DNA of 64,000 nucleotides from Labia minor (Eukaryota > Arthropoda > Insecta > Dermaptera > Spongiphoridae), in assembly GCA_963082975.1 (NCBI GenBank), contig OY720346.1, forward strand, positions 68,935,267-68,999,266, written 5' to 3'. This document shows, piece by piece, positions 34,911 through 46,112 of this stretch. The translations under genes and the position numbers were made by a program. A model generated the notes under the pieces. That model saw nothing but the letters and a program-made list of their open reading frames with translations, ran no database searches and was not told where the DNA came from. Each line of letters opens with the position of its first letter. The first letter of the stretch is position 1.

Positions 34911-35315
34911 AGTTGGATAAAAATACACAATATATTTTACTCTTTTTTTCAAAAAATTATTTTCAATGATTTAAATGATTAATTTTCAATATTAATAAAT
35001 ATAAATACATAGTATATTCTCTTAAATATATATTTACTATGAGGCGCCACAGGGTGAGGGGTTGGCGTAGCTGGGTCACATTCTTATAGTCCCGGGCCTG
35101 GCAAGGGAATATCTCTAGCTGGGGTCTATGGGACGGATTCAACCCAGCCTCCCGGAATAGCTACTTGATAAAAAGTAGCGCCTCCGATCAAGAAAATCAA
35201 GATAAAGGTTGAGAGGACCCGTTCTACTGATCATAGGACACCGCATTGATATAATCGGCTTGATAGGCGTTGTCAGAGGTTTTTTTTTTATAAAAAAATA
35301 AATAAATATGAAATA
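34911..35315 (+). repeat. Duplicated unit containing a SINE (unit 1)
   Basis: About 130 bp of AT-rich flank (GAAGTTGGATAAAAATACAC onward) plus the following family 2 SINE are shared with 54054-54480. Because the similarity starts upstream of the SINE, the flank and the SINE were copied together. Confidence 0.75.
35041..35290 (+). mobile_element. tRNA-derived SINE, family 2
   Basis: Head GAGGCGCCACAGGGTGAGGG, body with CCCGGGCCTGGCAAGGGAAT and CTACTGATCATAGGACACC, end GTCAGAGGTTTTTTTTT. The central B-box segment is partly deleted (compare 22730-22750). Confidence 0.82.
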
Positions 35316-35434
35316 TTTGAAAGAATGCTATCGCTAAGTGAATGGTATTATAGGATAAAGAAACTATTCAAAAGATATTCAAATGATTATCAAATAGTAT
35401 CAAAATGATATATATTATAATTATATACGTATGC

Positions 35435-35566
35435 CAGTGAATCTCAACCACTGTGCCGCGAGATTATGAGGCTCTAAAAAAAAGGTAAACCGTTCTTGAG
35501 ATGGTTAACTTTTACACTTATCTTTTTCTTTGTGTGCCGCGGTAAAAAATAGGTTGATAATCACTG
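35435..35566 (+). mobile_element. Class C hAT MITE, short form (C4)
   Basis: Ends CAGTGAATCTCAACCACTG and GTTGATAATCACTG, with both class-specific GTGCCGCGAGATT and GTGTGCCGCGGTA. Only 132 bp, so internally deleted. Flanking octamers do not match. Confidence 0.8.
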
Positions 35567-36009
35567 CTTTAGAATGATTATTTAAGAATAACCTACACAC
35601 TTACACCGATTATTATATTAGACTTATTCAAATATACTAATGCAAAAATTAAATATATGTTTTTAATTATAATATTTTGTTACAAATAGTATAAAATAAC
35701 AATGAAAAATTATTTTAAAATATTATATTTAAAACATTTTCACTTGCGAGGTATAAATAAATATTAAAATGAAAAAGGAGGATAAAATAAATCTAATTAT
35801 TTTAATTGATAATGCCTTTGGCTTTATAAAAAATCCTTAAAAGTAGTTTCAAAGTTTCATGTAGGTATACAAGAATAGTGTAAATTTTGTGGCTATATTT
35901 AGTCTTAAAAATTTCTGAACAGACAGACAATCAATTATAAAGGATAATTGACCGATTTATTAAATGTAAAGGCATATAAAATTTTGAAATTCTATGCAAT
36001 GTATATACA
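35567..36009. other. AT-rich sequence, possible old repeat
   Basis: 35800-35960 contains GAACAGACAGACAATC after a smooth low-complexity lead-in, reminiscent of the microsatellite-bearing core of Helitron-type elements, but no ends can be found. Confidence 0.35.
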
Positions 36010-36278
36010 TAAGGTGACCAATCGTCCTCCATTTGTAAGCTCTGTTTTTCTTTTGTAAGTATCCTCCGAAATGTCCTTCTTTTTGATATCTGTCCCGGTT
36101 TTTTTTTTTGAATATTTAGGACATTCCGTAATTTTTTTCAAAATTTTTTCAATTTACTTCTAAAAAAAGATAAAACGTTTTCTGGACTAAGCTTTTGAAC
36201 ATCTCCGAATTTTTTCCAAAATTTTTTTCAATTTCTTAAAATGTCCTGATTTGGTGTTTTCAAAATATGGTCACCTTA
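36010..36278 (+). mobile_element. Class D hAT MITE (D3)
   Basis: Ends TAAGGTGACCAATCGTCC and ATGGTCACCTTA, with the class interior (GGACATTCCGTAATTTTTT; TTCTAAAAAAAGATAAAACG; TCTTGAAC-like word). AT-rich flanks give no clean octamer. Confidence 0.75.
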
Positions 36279-37004
36279 ATAAACATAATCTTTTTATATA
36301 TCAATATATGGATGATTAATTTTTCAAAATAAAAAATCATAAAAAATTATAAAAAAAAAAAAAATTATCTAGTAATAATAATATTTATATTACAATTTAA
36401 GTGTAATTGTATATATAAAATCTACGATATAATTTAGTTGAAACAGCACTTGAACGGTCTAACAAAATTACTCCGCCCCTCTGAACAGTGATATAAAATT
36501 AATTAACCGCTCCATCCAACAGACCATTTTGAAAATCACTTGCTGACATTGTAAACAACCTGTTATTTTTTTGTTATATTTTGTTTTTTTGAAATCAATT
36601 ATTCTATTCAGAATAATAATTAATCCTGTGCTGTTTTTATTGCACTTGATAGGGTAATTTATGTCGACGATGATAGTGAAGGAAAAGGGGGTTGGGGCGG
36701 GAGCCAATGTGACACTTGACAACCGTTGGGTTGGATGGTCATCAAAACGGGGGACATGAGTGTCATTACCGGGGAATAACCAAAAAAAATCACCGACCCC
36801 ACACGGTATGAAACACATAACCATATTTCAATCAATAGACGCAATAGACAAATTTCAGCCCATTAACCCTTTTGCATTGTTATATTTTAATATTTTTTAA
36901 TAAATGTCTTTTCAATAAATATTTTATTTTGTTTCCAGATCCATTATAAATATTTTAAAGAAAAAGAAAATTTTAATTTTTATTAACCGGAGTCCCTACA
37001 CACA
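36279..37004. other. Candidate conserved island and AT-rich flank
   Basis: About 36430-36860 is unique and mixed: GTCGACGATGATAGTGAAGG, GACAACCGTTGGGTTGG (Myb-like CCGTTG) and a CCCCACACGGTATG stretch. The 118-codon minus-strand frame at 36468-36824 has no domain and sits on skewed composition. The rest is AT-rich. Confidence 0.33.
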
Positions 37005-37249
37005 ACATTAGTATTTATATATAATTTCCTATGTTTGTAATATCTGTAACATTTTGAAGTTAGTTACAAATTGTCAAAATTGTTGATTTGTAACTAACTT
37101 CATAGTTTTAAAATGTTGTTTTGTTATTATTAAATATTTAAAAAAAAAATTAAAAAAATAATTACTATGATTTGAATAAAGTTAATAATTTTGTATTCTA
37201 AAAAGAGTTTTAAGCCGTCGGCAGCATATAAATCCGGGATCGGCTATAT
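37005..37249 (-). repeat. Family K repeat, inverted copy K2
   Basis: Minus-strand order matches the copy at 39527: TAGCCGATCCCGG start, GGCTTAAAACTC, then a perfect 16-bp stem GAAGTTAGTTACAAAT (37056-37071) with its inverted partner (37086-37101), then GGAAATTATATAT. Confidence 0.65.
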
Positions 37250-37315
37250 TATATGAAAATATATTGCATAAAATAAGCAAAAACGATAAGAAAGGGTTTA
37301 TAAAAATTAAAAAGA

Positions 37316-37695
37316 AAAAAATGAGCTGTGGCCAGGCACAGAACCGAACGATTATTAATTATTAATTACTACTATATTTTAAGTGAAAAATTTCCGACAA
37401 TGAATAAAAAATTAATACTTTGTAAACTACCACTTCCGGTTTCCGAATAGACACCAAAAGTCGATGAATTCATGCTACTGATGTATTAAATAAATATACT
37501 AAATTTTATCAAAATACGTTGAGCCGTTTAATCTGTCTATACTCACACACAATGGACAGACGGACAGACATCATGCTAAAAATACTTTTTTCTGTTAGTA
37601 GACACCAAAGATTCGTGGAAATAAGTAAAAATCTCTACATGTGAAATTTGGTGTGAAAACAATACCTTCCCTTCCTATCATCGGTCGTTAAAAAG
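37316..37695 (+). mobile_element. Family B element, deleted copy (B4)
   Basis: GAGCTGTGGCCAGGCAC and GAACCGAACG replace the usual start; TACCACTTCCGGTTTCCG, GGACAGACGGACAGACATC and the end CATCGGTCGTTAAAAA are present. About 250 bp with the CRE-like pair is missing. Confidence 0.68.
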
Positions 37696-38864
37696 ATTAT
37701 ACAATTGAAATATAATCTATTATTAAAAACTTTAAAGAATATTTTTTGAACGGAATGCTAAGAAATTAAAGTTTTTTTTTTGATTCTTAAAATTTTAACT
37801 GTCCTCTGATTTTATAAGATATTAGAAAAGATGTTAGATATTAGAAGCGATGTCAATAAATCTTATTTTTGTTCCTTTTAAAATGTCATTGAACGAAAGG
37901 GTTGGTATCGTTTGTCTGATGAGGATAGTCCACGTATTCGTTTGTGGTGTGAGTGGCCCACCAAGAAAATGCGCTATCTTTAATGAATCCATAAAACGAC
38001 TCCTTTGGGTCTATAAAAGGAACTGAACCACTATTTTTACATTCATCCCACGTCGTTCGTTCTCTATCTTCGGACCTGCATAAAAAGAAAAATTCATGCC
38101 CCTTTCTCTTCATTGGCCACTAATCTCTCATCCTCTCCATATTAGAAATTATATTTACACACTTTTTTTTTTTTCTTTTTTTTTTCTAGGCATCTCCCTC
38201 TTTTATTTGGAATGCATAGAAATTTTCGCGTGCGCTGTAACAAGATCCAAGTGTTACTGTAACACGTTACGAATGCATTAGCAAACGTCAAGGGAGGGGC
38301 TCTACTAGTAATTGTTAATTCAACACATGGCCAGAAGAGCAGGTGCATTACGTGAGGGTGGCTCTCCATTACGAGTATTAGCTCCGGATCCGGAGATCCT
38401 CCGGAGAGACACGGCGCGGTCAAGGGGATCTAATGGGCCCTTAATGGAAACCAAATATACCCATAACCCCCTCCCCCTAGTTGAGTTACCTCCCTCTTTT
38501 CGTTCTTCCAACGTCGGCGATTAGAAAGAATTTAAATGCTCCCCTCTTTGCACGAAATGTCGTAAGGTATAAGGAATATTTCATTAGGTAGTACTTTGAT
38601 CTTTAGCTAAGTTAAATAGCATTGGGATTAAGAAAAGGGAATGATCAGTTACGAAGTTACGAACTCAGTAATATACATAAGACAAGTACTACTAATTATT
38701 ATTCTAGAATTAGAGGTTAAAAATAATTAAATGAAAAATAAGTAAATAAATAAATCATCATTAAAAATATTAAAAAGTATTTATACAATAAAGTAAACTA
38801 GAATTCTAGGATTTTTAAAATTTAGTTATCTTCTTAAAGTTCTATAGACGTCCAACATGGAATG
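37696..38864. other. Intergenic stretch with a strong candidate conserved island
   Basis: About 37880-38130 and 38215-38530 are mixed-composition and unique. The second has a perfect palindrome GTGTTACTGTAACAC (38251-38265), GAATGCATTAGCAAACGTC next to it, and CTCCGGATCCGGAG (38392-38405) with a further CTCCGGAG at 38409-38416. Frames of 60-93 codons on both strands show no domain, and both strands being open argues for composition rather than coding. Confidence 0.4.
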
Positions 38865-38965
38865 GGTTATGAAAGATAGGGATGAAGTCACTAGAGTCCA
38901 TCACTAACAAGGAAGATTTCATAAAAGGGAGGGGATTTATTTTATTTTATTTAACAAAAAAATGA
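38865..38965 (+). repeat. Decayed R repeat fragment (R4)
   Basis: GAAGTCACTAGAGTCC, then GGAAGATTTCATA and a following TATTTAACAAAAAA stretch, keep the order of the middle of R1 (14368-14440). Confidence 0.4.
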
Positions 38966-39031
38966 AACAAATTAATGAAAATCTTTAATTTTGAAAATAT
39001 ATATGAGTATATTTATATTTATATATATAGG

Positions 39032-39333
39032 TAGGGTGACCAAACGTCCCGTTTTTCCGGAATTCTCCCGTTTTTAGGTGAAAAAAATCTTCGGGACAGC
39101 CTATTATCCCGTTTTTTTAAAATATTTAGGACATTTCGTACTTTTTTCAAAATTTTTTCAATTTGGTTCAAAAAAAAAATAATAAAAATAAAAATAAAAA
39201 AGGTAATACGTTTTCTGAGCTAAGCTCTTAAACATTTCCGACTTTTTTTTCTAAATTTTTTCAATTTGGTTTAAAAAAAAAAAAAGGTAAACCGTTTGTC
39301 CCGGTTTGGGGTTTTCGAAATTTGCTCACCCTA
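39032..39333 (+). mobile_element. Class D hAT MITE, complete (D2)
   Basis: Ends TAGGGTGACCAAACGTCCCG and TTTGCTCACCCTA. Perfect 8-bp duplication TATATAGG at 39024-39031 and 39334-39341. Contains the shared module (AAGCTCTTAAACATTTCCGA; AAAAAAGGTAAACCG). An extra A-rich expansion is at 39170-39200. Confidence 0.9.
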
Positions 39334-39494
39334 TATATAGGCAATATTTAACAAAATTTCATTTACATATTCTTTGAAAGGTTGTATCATAATCAAATAT
39401 AAATAAATTAACTTGATAAGCAAAGAAACCATTTTAAAATCTTTGGAATTGGATATATAATTACATTTTTACATAATAACAATTACACATTTTG

Positions 39495-39496
<2 letters not shown>

Positions 39497-39528
<32 letters not shown>
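39497..39528. repeat. TA microsatellite abutting repeat K3
   Basis: An uninterrupted (TA)n run that ends exactly where the family K start TACTAGCC begins. Confidence 0.9.
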
Positions 39529-39529
<1 letters not shown>

Positions 39530-39715
39530 TAGCCGTTCCCGGCATCATAGGATGCCGGCGGCTTAAAACTCTTCTTACAAAGAGAGACAGCCTGCTTCTT
39601 ATATTAATACAATGAAGTTAGTTACAAATTAATAATTTTGATAATCTGTAACTAAATTCATAAGGTTACAGACATCGCATACATACGACGGAAATTATAT
39701 ATATTGTGATTGATT
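39527..39715 (+). repeat. Family K repeat, copy K3
   Basis: TACTAGCCGTTCCCGGC, hairpin CCGGCATC-ATAG-GATGCCGG, GGCTTAAAACTC, then GAAGTTAGTTACAAAT with an imperfect inverted partner, GGTTACAGACAT and GGAAATTATATAT. Non-coding; class undetermined. Confidence 0.68.
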
Positions 39716-39749
39716 TTTTTAAATATTAGTTCAGAATTATTGATTTTAT

Positions 39750-40266
39750 GGTAATTATACAGGAGACTGGCGAAAGGAGGTAGGTGGTTGAAACTTACTT
39801 TGAGGTGTTCCTTGAATGATTCTGAACAACTTTATATGCAACTTTTTTATGATCTCTTTTAGTTTAATTAATAAAAATTAATTAATTAAAAGACTTTTTC
39901 GGTTTTTTAAATTCGGTTTATTTTATTTTAGAAATAGTTTTATTCATACCAAAGTTATTTAAACGCTTCTGCGGAGTTTATATTTTCTAAAATAAAATAA
40001 ACCGAATTAAAAAAACCGAAAAAGTCTTTAAATAACTTTAGTATGGATAAACTATTTCTAAAATAAAATAAACCGAATTTAAAAAACTGAAAAAGTCTTT
40101 AAATAACTTTAATATGATACACAGTTTAATTAATTAATTTTTATTAATTAAACTAAAAGAGATCATAAAAAAAGTTGCATATAAAGTTGTTCAGAATCAT
40201 TCAAGGAACACCTCAAAGTAAGTTTCAACCACCTACCTCCTTTCGCCAGTCTCCTGTATAATTACC
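39750..40266. mobile_element. Fold-back MITE with long inverted arms (T)
   Basis: Arms begin GGTAATTATACAGGAGACTG and match for about 160 bp or more; an 8-bp duplication GATTTTAT lies at 39742-39749 and 40267-40274. Inside are three copies of a roughly 65-bp unit (TAAAATAAAATAAACCGAAT then AAAAAGTCTTTAAATAACTT): two direct (about 39985 and 40055) and one inverted (about 39885-39975). Long arms plus 8-bp duplication recall MULE or other fold-back elements. No transposase. Confidence 0.85.
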
Positions 40267-40274
40267 GATTTTAT

Positions 40275-41448
40275 TTATAATTAAGATGCTTGGATAGAAA
40301 AAGAAAACTCATTTTATGTTTATTAATGTTATGATATCCTCAGCAATAAATTGATTCCATTAGATACATAAATTGTATTATTTGAGAGGTACATATTTTT
40401 CCAAAAAAAAAAAAATAAATATCGGAAAACATTTAAATTAAATAAAATTCAAATGACAATGTTAGGAAAACTCTTCCTGTTCTCGTTATAACAATAACAA
40501 GCAACACAATTTGACTACGCTTTTTATTAAAAATAATAATTATTTTTCCTCGCTTATTTTTTTATTTTTCAAAAAGTGATTTATTTTTAGTAAAAGATTT
40601 TAATGCAAATAAACAATTAATATCAAGAATAATGAGAAGAAAAAAAAATAATATTTTTCTAAAATTTTATATATAAATAACTTCACTATAAATAAATATT
40701 TAAGAAATATGTCGTATTTTCGTGTCTTATTTTATTTATTTATTTATATATTTATTTCATTAAATCAAATTAATTTCGGATATTTATTTTATGTGTTGTG
40801 AATAGGATAAAATGGATTAAGTTAATTTATAGAGACAATTATTTATTATAAGGCGAGGGTTCAAACAGATCCAATTCATTCCATAGAGATCCACTCTCAC
40901 ACTTTGAAAATTATATATATAGGGCGGGAGAGAGAGAAAGAGCATAATAAATGGATGTGAATGTTTTTATAAGTGGTGAATAAAATAAAATAAGTAAATT
41001 TCATTAAATAGTTGGTTAAAACGTCGTTTGTATGAGAAGCCGAATCGATCGGCGATATAACTGAGATGGAATGTAAACATAAACATGACAACGATTGACG
41101 TTAATCCTGAAACTAATCAGAACCGCATTGGGTTACTCATGGATTTATGCCCAGAGATATTGGACACTAGAAAGCGAGTACAATTCAAGAGGATCAATTC
41201 ATCCGGATACAACACGAGCTATATGCATAGATTATAAATATTATTATATTATTAAGAAATTAATTTAGTATTTCATACATATATAAATTCTCATATCAGA
41301 CTCAACGGAAAACTTTTAATAATAGAATTAATAACAAAGTTTCTACATGCAATTGATTTCAAAATTTCTAAAAAAAAATTTATTTTCTTTTTCTCTAGAT
41401 TTAATCAAAAACTTGATTGAATTATTATTATTATTATCATTATATATA
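40275..41448. other. AT-rich sequence with a candidate conserved island
   Basis: 40275-40840 AT-rich. About 40840-41240 is unique and mixed: TGTAAACATAAACATG (two overlapping forkhead-type words, 41072-41087), TTAATCC (41101-41107), then GAACCGCATTGGGTTACTC and TTATGCCCAGAGATATTGG. No coding frame of note. Confidence 0.4.
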
Positions 41449-41570
41449 TCAGGGATCGTGAACCTTTTTCAATATCCGTGCCACAAAATTATAAAAAATC
41501 TTTTTGAAGTAATTAACGTGCCACAAAATTGTCATGATTTTTTTTTTCTCCACCACCTGTAGCCCTTTTT
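41449..41570 (+). mobile_element. hAT-like MITE fragment
   Basis: CAGGGATCGTGAACCTTTTT followed by two CGTGCCACAAAATT repeats, a style typical of hAT MITE ends. The right end is not identifiable. Confidence 0.4.
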
Positions 41571-41692
41571 AACTTAAATATATATATTCGAATATTTTTG
41601 TCGATAACTTCTAACTAAACTGTATAAAAGTGTTATAATTTTCAATATTAAACTTTATACCAAAAAAATAAACTGATTATTAAATAAGTTGA

Positions 41693-42315
41693 CCTGTGGC
41701 CAGGTCCGAACCGACCGACGGTTTGAAGTAAATTAATTTCCAGCTACAGAAACAATTTCAAATAATTTTAATATATCTATTAATGTAATAAAAAACATAT
41801 AGGCATATAACATAAATATTTTTAATTTTATTTTATTTATAATATATGTATATATTTATATGTAAGACCAGGCTGTGACGTCATGAATGGCTGGATGACG
41901 TCATATAATTTTAAATCAAGAAAAAACTAATAAATATGATTTTCCCGAGGATAAAACCAATACAAAGTGCATGATTCGTGGTGATATATAAAAAAATCTC
42001 CTCATGTGAAATTTGGAGTGAAAATAACCCTTCCCTTCCTATCGTCGATCGCTAATACTACCACTTCCGGTTCACGGATTTGCACCAAAAGTTGATCAAT
42101 TCATCCCACTGATGCATTAAGTAAATATACCAAATTTCATCAAAATCGGTTGAGCCGTTCAGGCTGTACACATCTATACGGACGGACAGACATCATGCTA
42201 AAAATTCTTTTTTCTGTTTAGAAAATGCATGATTCGTGGAGATATGTAAAAATCTCCACATGTGAAATTTGGTGTGAAAACAATACCTCCCTTACTATCG
42301 TCGGTCGGTAAAAAT
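41693..42315 (+). mobile_element. Family B element, copy B3
   Basis: Start AATAAGTTGACCTGTGGCC, subterminal ACCGACCGACG, end CGTCGGTCGGTAAAAAT. CRE-like TGACGTCA at 41876-41883 and 41896-41903, spacing 20 bp as in B1. Very similar to B1 by eye, so both are fairly young. Confidence 0.8.
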
Positions 42316-42872
42316 TTGGAATTTATTTGTGGTAAAAATATATCTTTCTTAAAAATTGTCTATTATTTTATTTTTTATTTTTATTGTATGATAATTCTTT
42401 AATTGATTTTAGTTTGTAGTTTTTAGTTGTAGATGATGATCAAAAAGTGAAATTTATATCTAATATTGTGAACCACTTATATTTTCTTGATTTGACAATG
42501 ATATGTTAAATTCTACAAAAAGATTGCTATTCTGGCAGTATTCTCCAAACGCCCTATTGGTAAAATAAAGCTTTGTTAGCTTGATATAAATTTCAAAAAA
42601 TTATTTATTTTTTTTTTTTTGTTTTTTTAATAAATACTGATAAAATTTACAATATACCTACATTAAAATAAGAGCATATAAGAATATTCTGGTAATATTT
42701 CATCGCCCCAATCGATTTTGAGTTTATAACTTCACAATTTCACAAACAAACAGTCATGAAAAATACAAAAGTCATATTTGGATTCTCCAGACCGTGAAGA
42801 GTGAAGATTTGCAAAAAAAATTTAAATCCTGAACAATGCGATTTGTATGACAACACGCATCTATTATATAAT
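42316..42872. other. AT-rich sequence, possible repeat debris
   Basis: 42700-42850 (ATCGATTTTGAGTTTATAAC; CACAAACAAACAG) looks like a fragment of a microsatellite-bearing repeat core, without identifiable ends. Confidence 0.35.
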
Positions 42873-43000
42873 TAGGGTGACCATATTTTGAAAACACCAA
42901 ACGGGGACATTTTACCTTTTTTTTTTTTTAAAGCAAATCGAAAAAATTTTGAAAAAAAGTACGAAATGTCCTAAATGTTTAAAAAAACGGGACGTTTTAT
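42873..43000 (-). mobile_element. Class D hAT MITE, truncated (D4)
   Basis: TAGGGTGACCATATTTTGAA matches the right end of D2 read inverted; the A-rich module and GAAATGTCCTAAATG follow, then it breaks off near AAACGGGACG. Confidence 0.7.
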
Positions 43001-44713
43001 CTATAATGAATGCTTTTATATTGTTGAGGGAATTCAATAAAATATACAATTTTCCGGTTTAATCTCTCTCTCTCTCTCTCTCTCTCTAATAAGATAGATA
43101 AATAAATATTCACTACTTCAAATTTCATAAATTGTAATTTCAATATCACTTGTTCATTTTTAAGTTCTTTCTATTGAAATAAGTTATAATTATTAAAAAA
43201 GAAATAATTTTGTCTTTAATGCGTGCCATTAAATTTTTCAAACGTATCACTTATGGCTCGCGTGATAAACATATATTATTTTTCAAAAAAACCCGGGAAG
43301 AAATATTTTAAATGTCTTTAGAGGACATAATAGAAAAATCATTGTACCAGAAGACTAAATATTCTTATATTAAGTAGAATAAATAGAATCGAAAAAATAT
43401 ATTCTTTTAAAAATGGTGTATGGAGGAGAAAAAAAAAATATTCTTTAAATGTTCATTCCCTTTACAGGGCTGTTTTATTCCTCGTTTCCTTTTGCATGAA
43501 AGAAGTAACTGGAATAGATCTGGAAAGAGAAAGAGAGAGAGAGAGATGCCCTCGGGAGTGGGGGGATTGGACCGAAAAGGGGAAAGAACCGCAGCCAGGC
43601 GTGGTATATTTAAACGCAACCCAAAAGGTTAATAGTCCAAAACTTTAAACACCCTCCCACTTGCCCTTCCACTTGCCTGCCCTATGCATATCGCAAGGAA
43701 AACGCCCTTTATTCCTATACAATTGAATATTATATATAAAACATGGTTATTCCAAGAAGAGCCTCGCCTCGCCTGATATTTATGAAATACATAATTTACC
43801 CCGATCTACGTTCAAGTAGAAATGGTTTTTCGAGTGAATGGAGAAGAGACACAGTCAGTTTTTTTTTCTCAGCAACATCGCCTCGTAAAGATTATTCAAT
43901 TCCACTGAATGGGTTGTAAAATAAAAAATAAAGGGCTGATAAATAAAACAGGTGTAGGGGTCAAAAGTTTTACTTGGATTACGACAATAAACCGCGGGCA
44001 CAACCATTATTCCCCATTTTCATAGAACCCCTTTTAAAAGGCATACTAAAATTTTGAATGAACAAAAAAAAAAAAAATCAAATAAAATCTTTATTCTTAT
44101 ATTTGTTTTCAAATATTAAATTAAAGTAAATAAATCTATCTACTCATTATGAAATTGGTAGTTATTTCACCCCCTCCCTCCTACTTCCATCCAGTCAACT
44201 ATCTCCAATCTCCTGAATAAGATTAATTACCAATTTAATTACCAAAAAAATAAATTTAATTTATTTAATATTATCAAAAATAGAATATACCTACATAGAA
44301 CAAATCAATTTTTTAAAAATTATTAAATAAGTAATTTATAAATTCGATTGAAAATCAGCACGTTTAGATACTTTTGATGGATTAAAAGATCAATAAATTG
44401 GAATGTATGTATTAGAATATCACACGAATGTTCTTTTCTGAAATATTGTAGATAACCGCAGTTTTGGATTATTGTGAACTCAATAAACAATTTAATTTTT
44501 TCATTTAAAATAATAACAAATCTAATAATTTTAAATAAAAAAATATTAAAATATCTATCTTATTTGTTTTTTTTTTAAATGTATTATGCATAATAATCAG
44601 AGAGAGATAATAAAAGTTAAAGTTTTGAAACATTTTTTAAAATTATTTTTCAAATAATTTTAAAGAGAAAAAAAGTGAATTCATTAATTTTACCCACCAA
44701 TATTTAATATAAT
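43001..44713. other. Intergenic stretch with a candidate conserved island
   Basis: (TC)n at 43062-43087. 43220-43270 has a TTATGGCTCGCGTGAT scrap typical of hAT MITE interiors. About 43430-44030 is mixed and unique: CTTTTGCATGAAAGAAGTAA, TATTTATGAAATACATAATT, ACAATAAACCGCGGGCACAA. Opposed 70-codon frames at 43407-43632 overlap a GA-rich run and are not genes. 44040-44713 AT-rich. Confidence 0.35.
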
Positions 44714-44860
44714 GGAGGCAGCTTGGCTGAGAGTGTAGCGTGACAATTTTCTACACAAGAAGTCGGTGTTCGATTCCAACTAAGAACAAATTTTTATAAT
44801 AAATTCAATTTAACATCAGCTGCTTCTGGCTCCAAGAACTGTCAAACTCCGAAGAAGAAG
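44714..44860 (+). mobile_element. tRNA-derived SINE, family 1, internally deleted
   Basis: Head GGAGGCAGCTTGGCTGAGAG, B box GTGTTCGATTCCAAC, end GAAGAAGAAG. About 130 bp of the body present at 2711-2986 is absent. Flanking duplication not clear. Confidence 0.82.
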
Positions 44861-46112
44861 TAGAATTAATTCATAGTTCCCCCTTTAGTTATGAATGAAA
44901 ATTTTCAATATTAGGACGAAATAAAAATTTTTAAGGTAATTTTGATTTTATTTTCTTGTGTTCATTTGTGAAATGGATATATTAGAATTTCAAAAAGAGA
45001 GATTAGATTGACACAAAAGGAAACATTATTTTAAACATTAGAGTTGGTGGGTGAGTGGGTGAATGAGTAGAGTGGAGGGGTGAAAAGAAGTTGTTCAAGG
45101 TGGAATATAATCTTTTAAGATCTCTCTAACGACGTTTATTAAGGATTTTCTTTCCTGGAAGAGGGAAAAACAATTCCTCATTAAATTCCAATTTAAAGTT
45201 CGAAAGAAGATGGATTTCTTGAACATTTATTAGGCGGGAGAGACTCTCACTAAGTTCTTCGTTTCTACCTTCTATGTTATTTATACTTATATTATGAATT
45301 GTTCGAGCAATAACTGATAAAAAAATTATTCATTATTTTATTGCAATCATTTATTTTTTCCACAAAAAATCAATTATCAATGCAATTGAAAAGGATTATT
45401 TTTAATCATAAGCCCCGTAAAAAATTACATCAAAACGACCTCTCCAACATGATATACAGTTTAAGAGTTAATTTTATTTTGTTAAAAATCTTGTTTTTCA
45501 AAAAATAATCTAAATTTATTGTAAAAAATCGCATGTTTTATTTGTTTTTATTAATTGTAACCGTAGAAAGTAAAAGTTGGTAGGGGAGCTAAAATAAATA
45601 AATATTTAAAATATGCATTGATCTGTTTGAGTAAATGACTCGGTATGCCTAAGAAGCTTAATTTGTGGTTAAAGTAGAAGGGGAAAAAGGATTAAATAAA
45701 GGGTTATTAAGAGAGTCAAATTTATATAGTAGCTATAATATAAAATATAGTTATAGTTAATAATATTATTTTTTGATTATTCTTATATGTATGAATGGAA
45801 AGTAGAGTAGTAATTATTTATCAAGATATTATTAAAATACATTAATTAATATATGGCATTAATAATTTTAACACTCTTTTTTTAAGATAGCAATCTATCA
45901 CTTCAGATATCAGATTAACATAATTATATATTATTATACAATACAATATTTTATTTTTAATAGTAGTAAAGTTTTTTTTTTTTAAATTATTTTCTGGTTC
46001 ATTTGAATAAAATTCAAAAATACAATCGAAAATATATTTAAATTTATAATAAAAATTATATTATAGATTGAAATCAAAATAATTTATATGGGTATATCTT
46101 GGATATATGTTG
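44861..46112. other. AT-rich sequence, weak island
   Basis: 45000-45260 is slightly more mixed (GGTGGGTGAGTGGGTGA repeats, ATTAGGCGGGAGAGACTC). The remainder is AT-rich. No gene or repeat called. Confidence 0.45.

Noticed and set aside
36010-36278. 8-bp target duplication around D3
   Set aside because: Flanks TATATACA and ATAAACAT are similar only because both are AT-rich; not counted.
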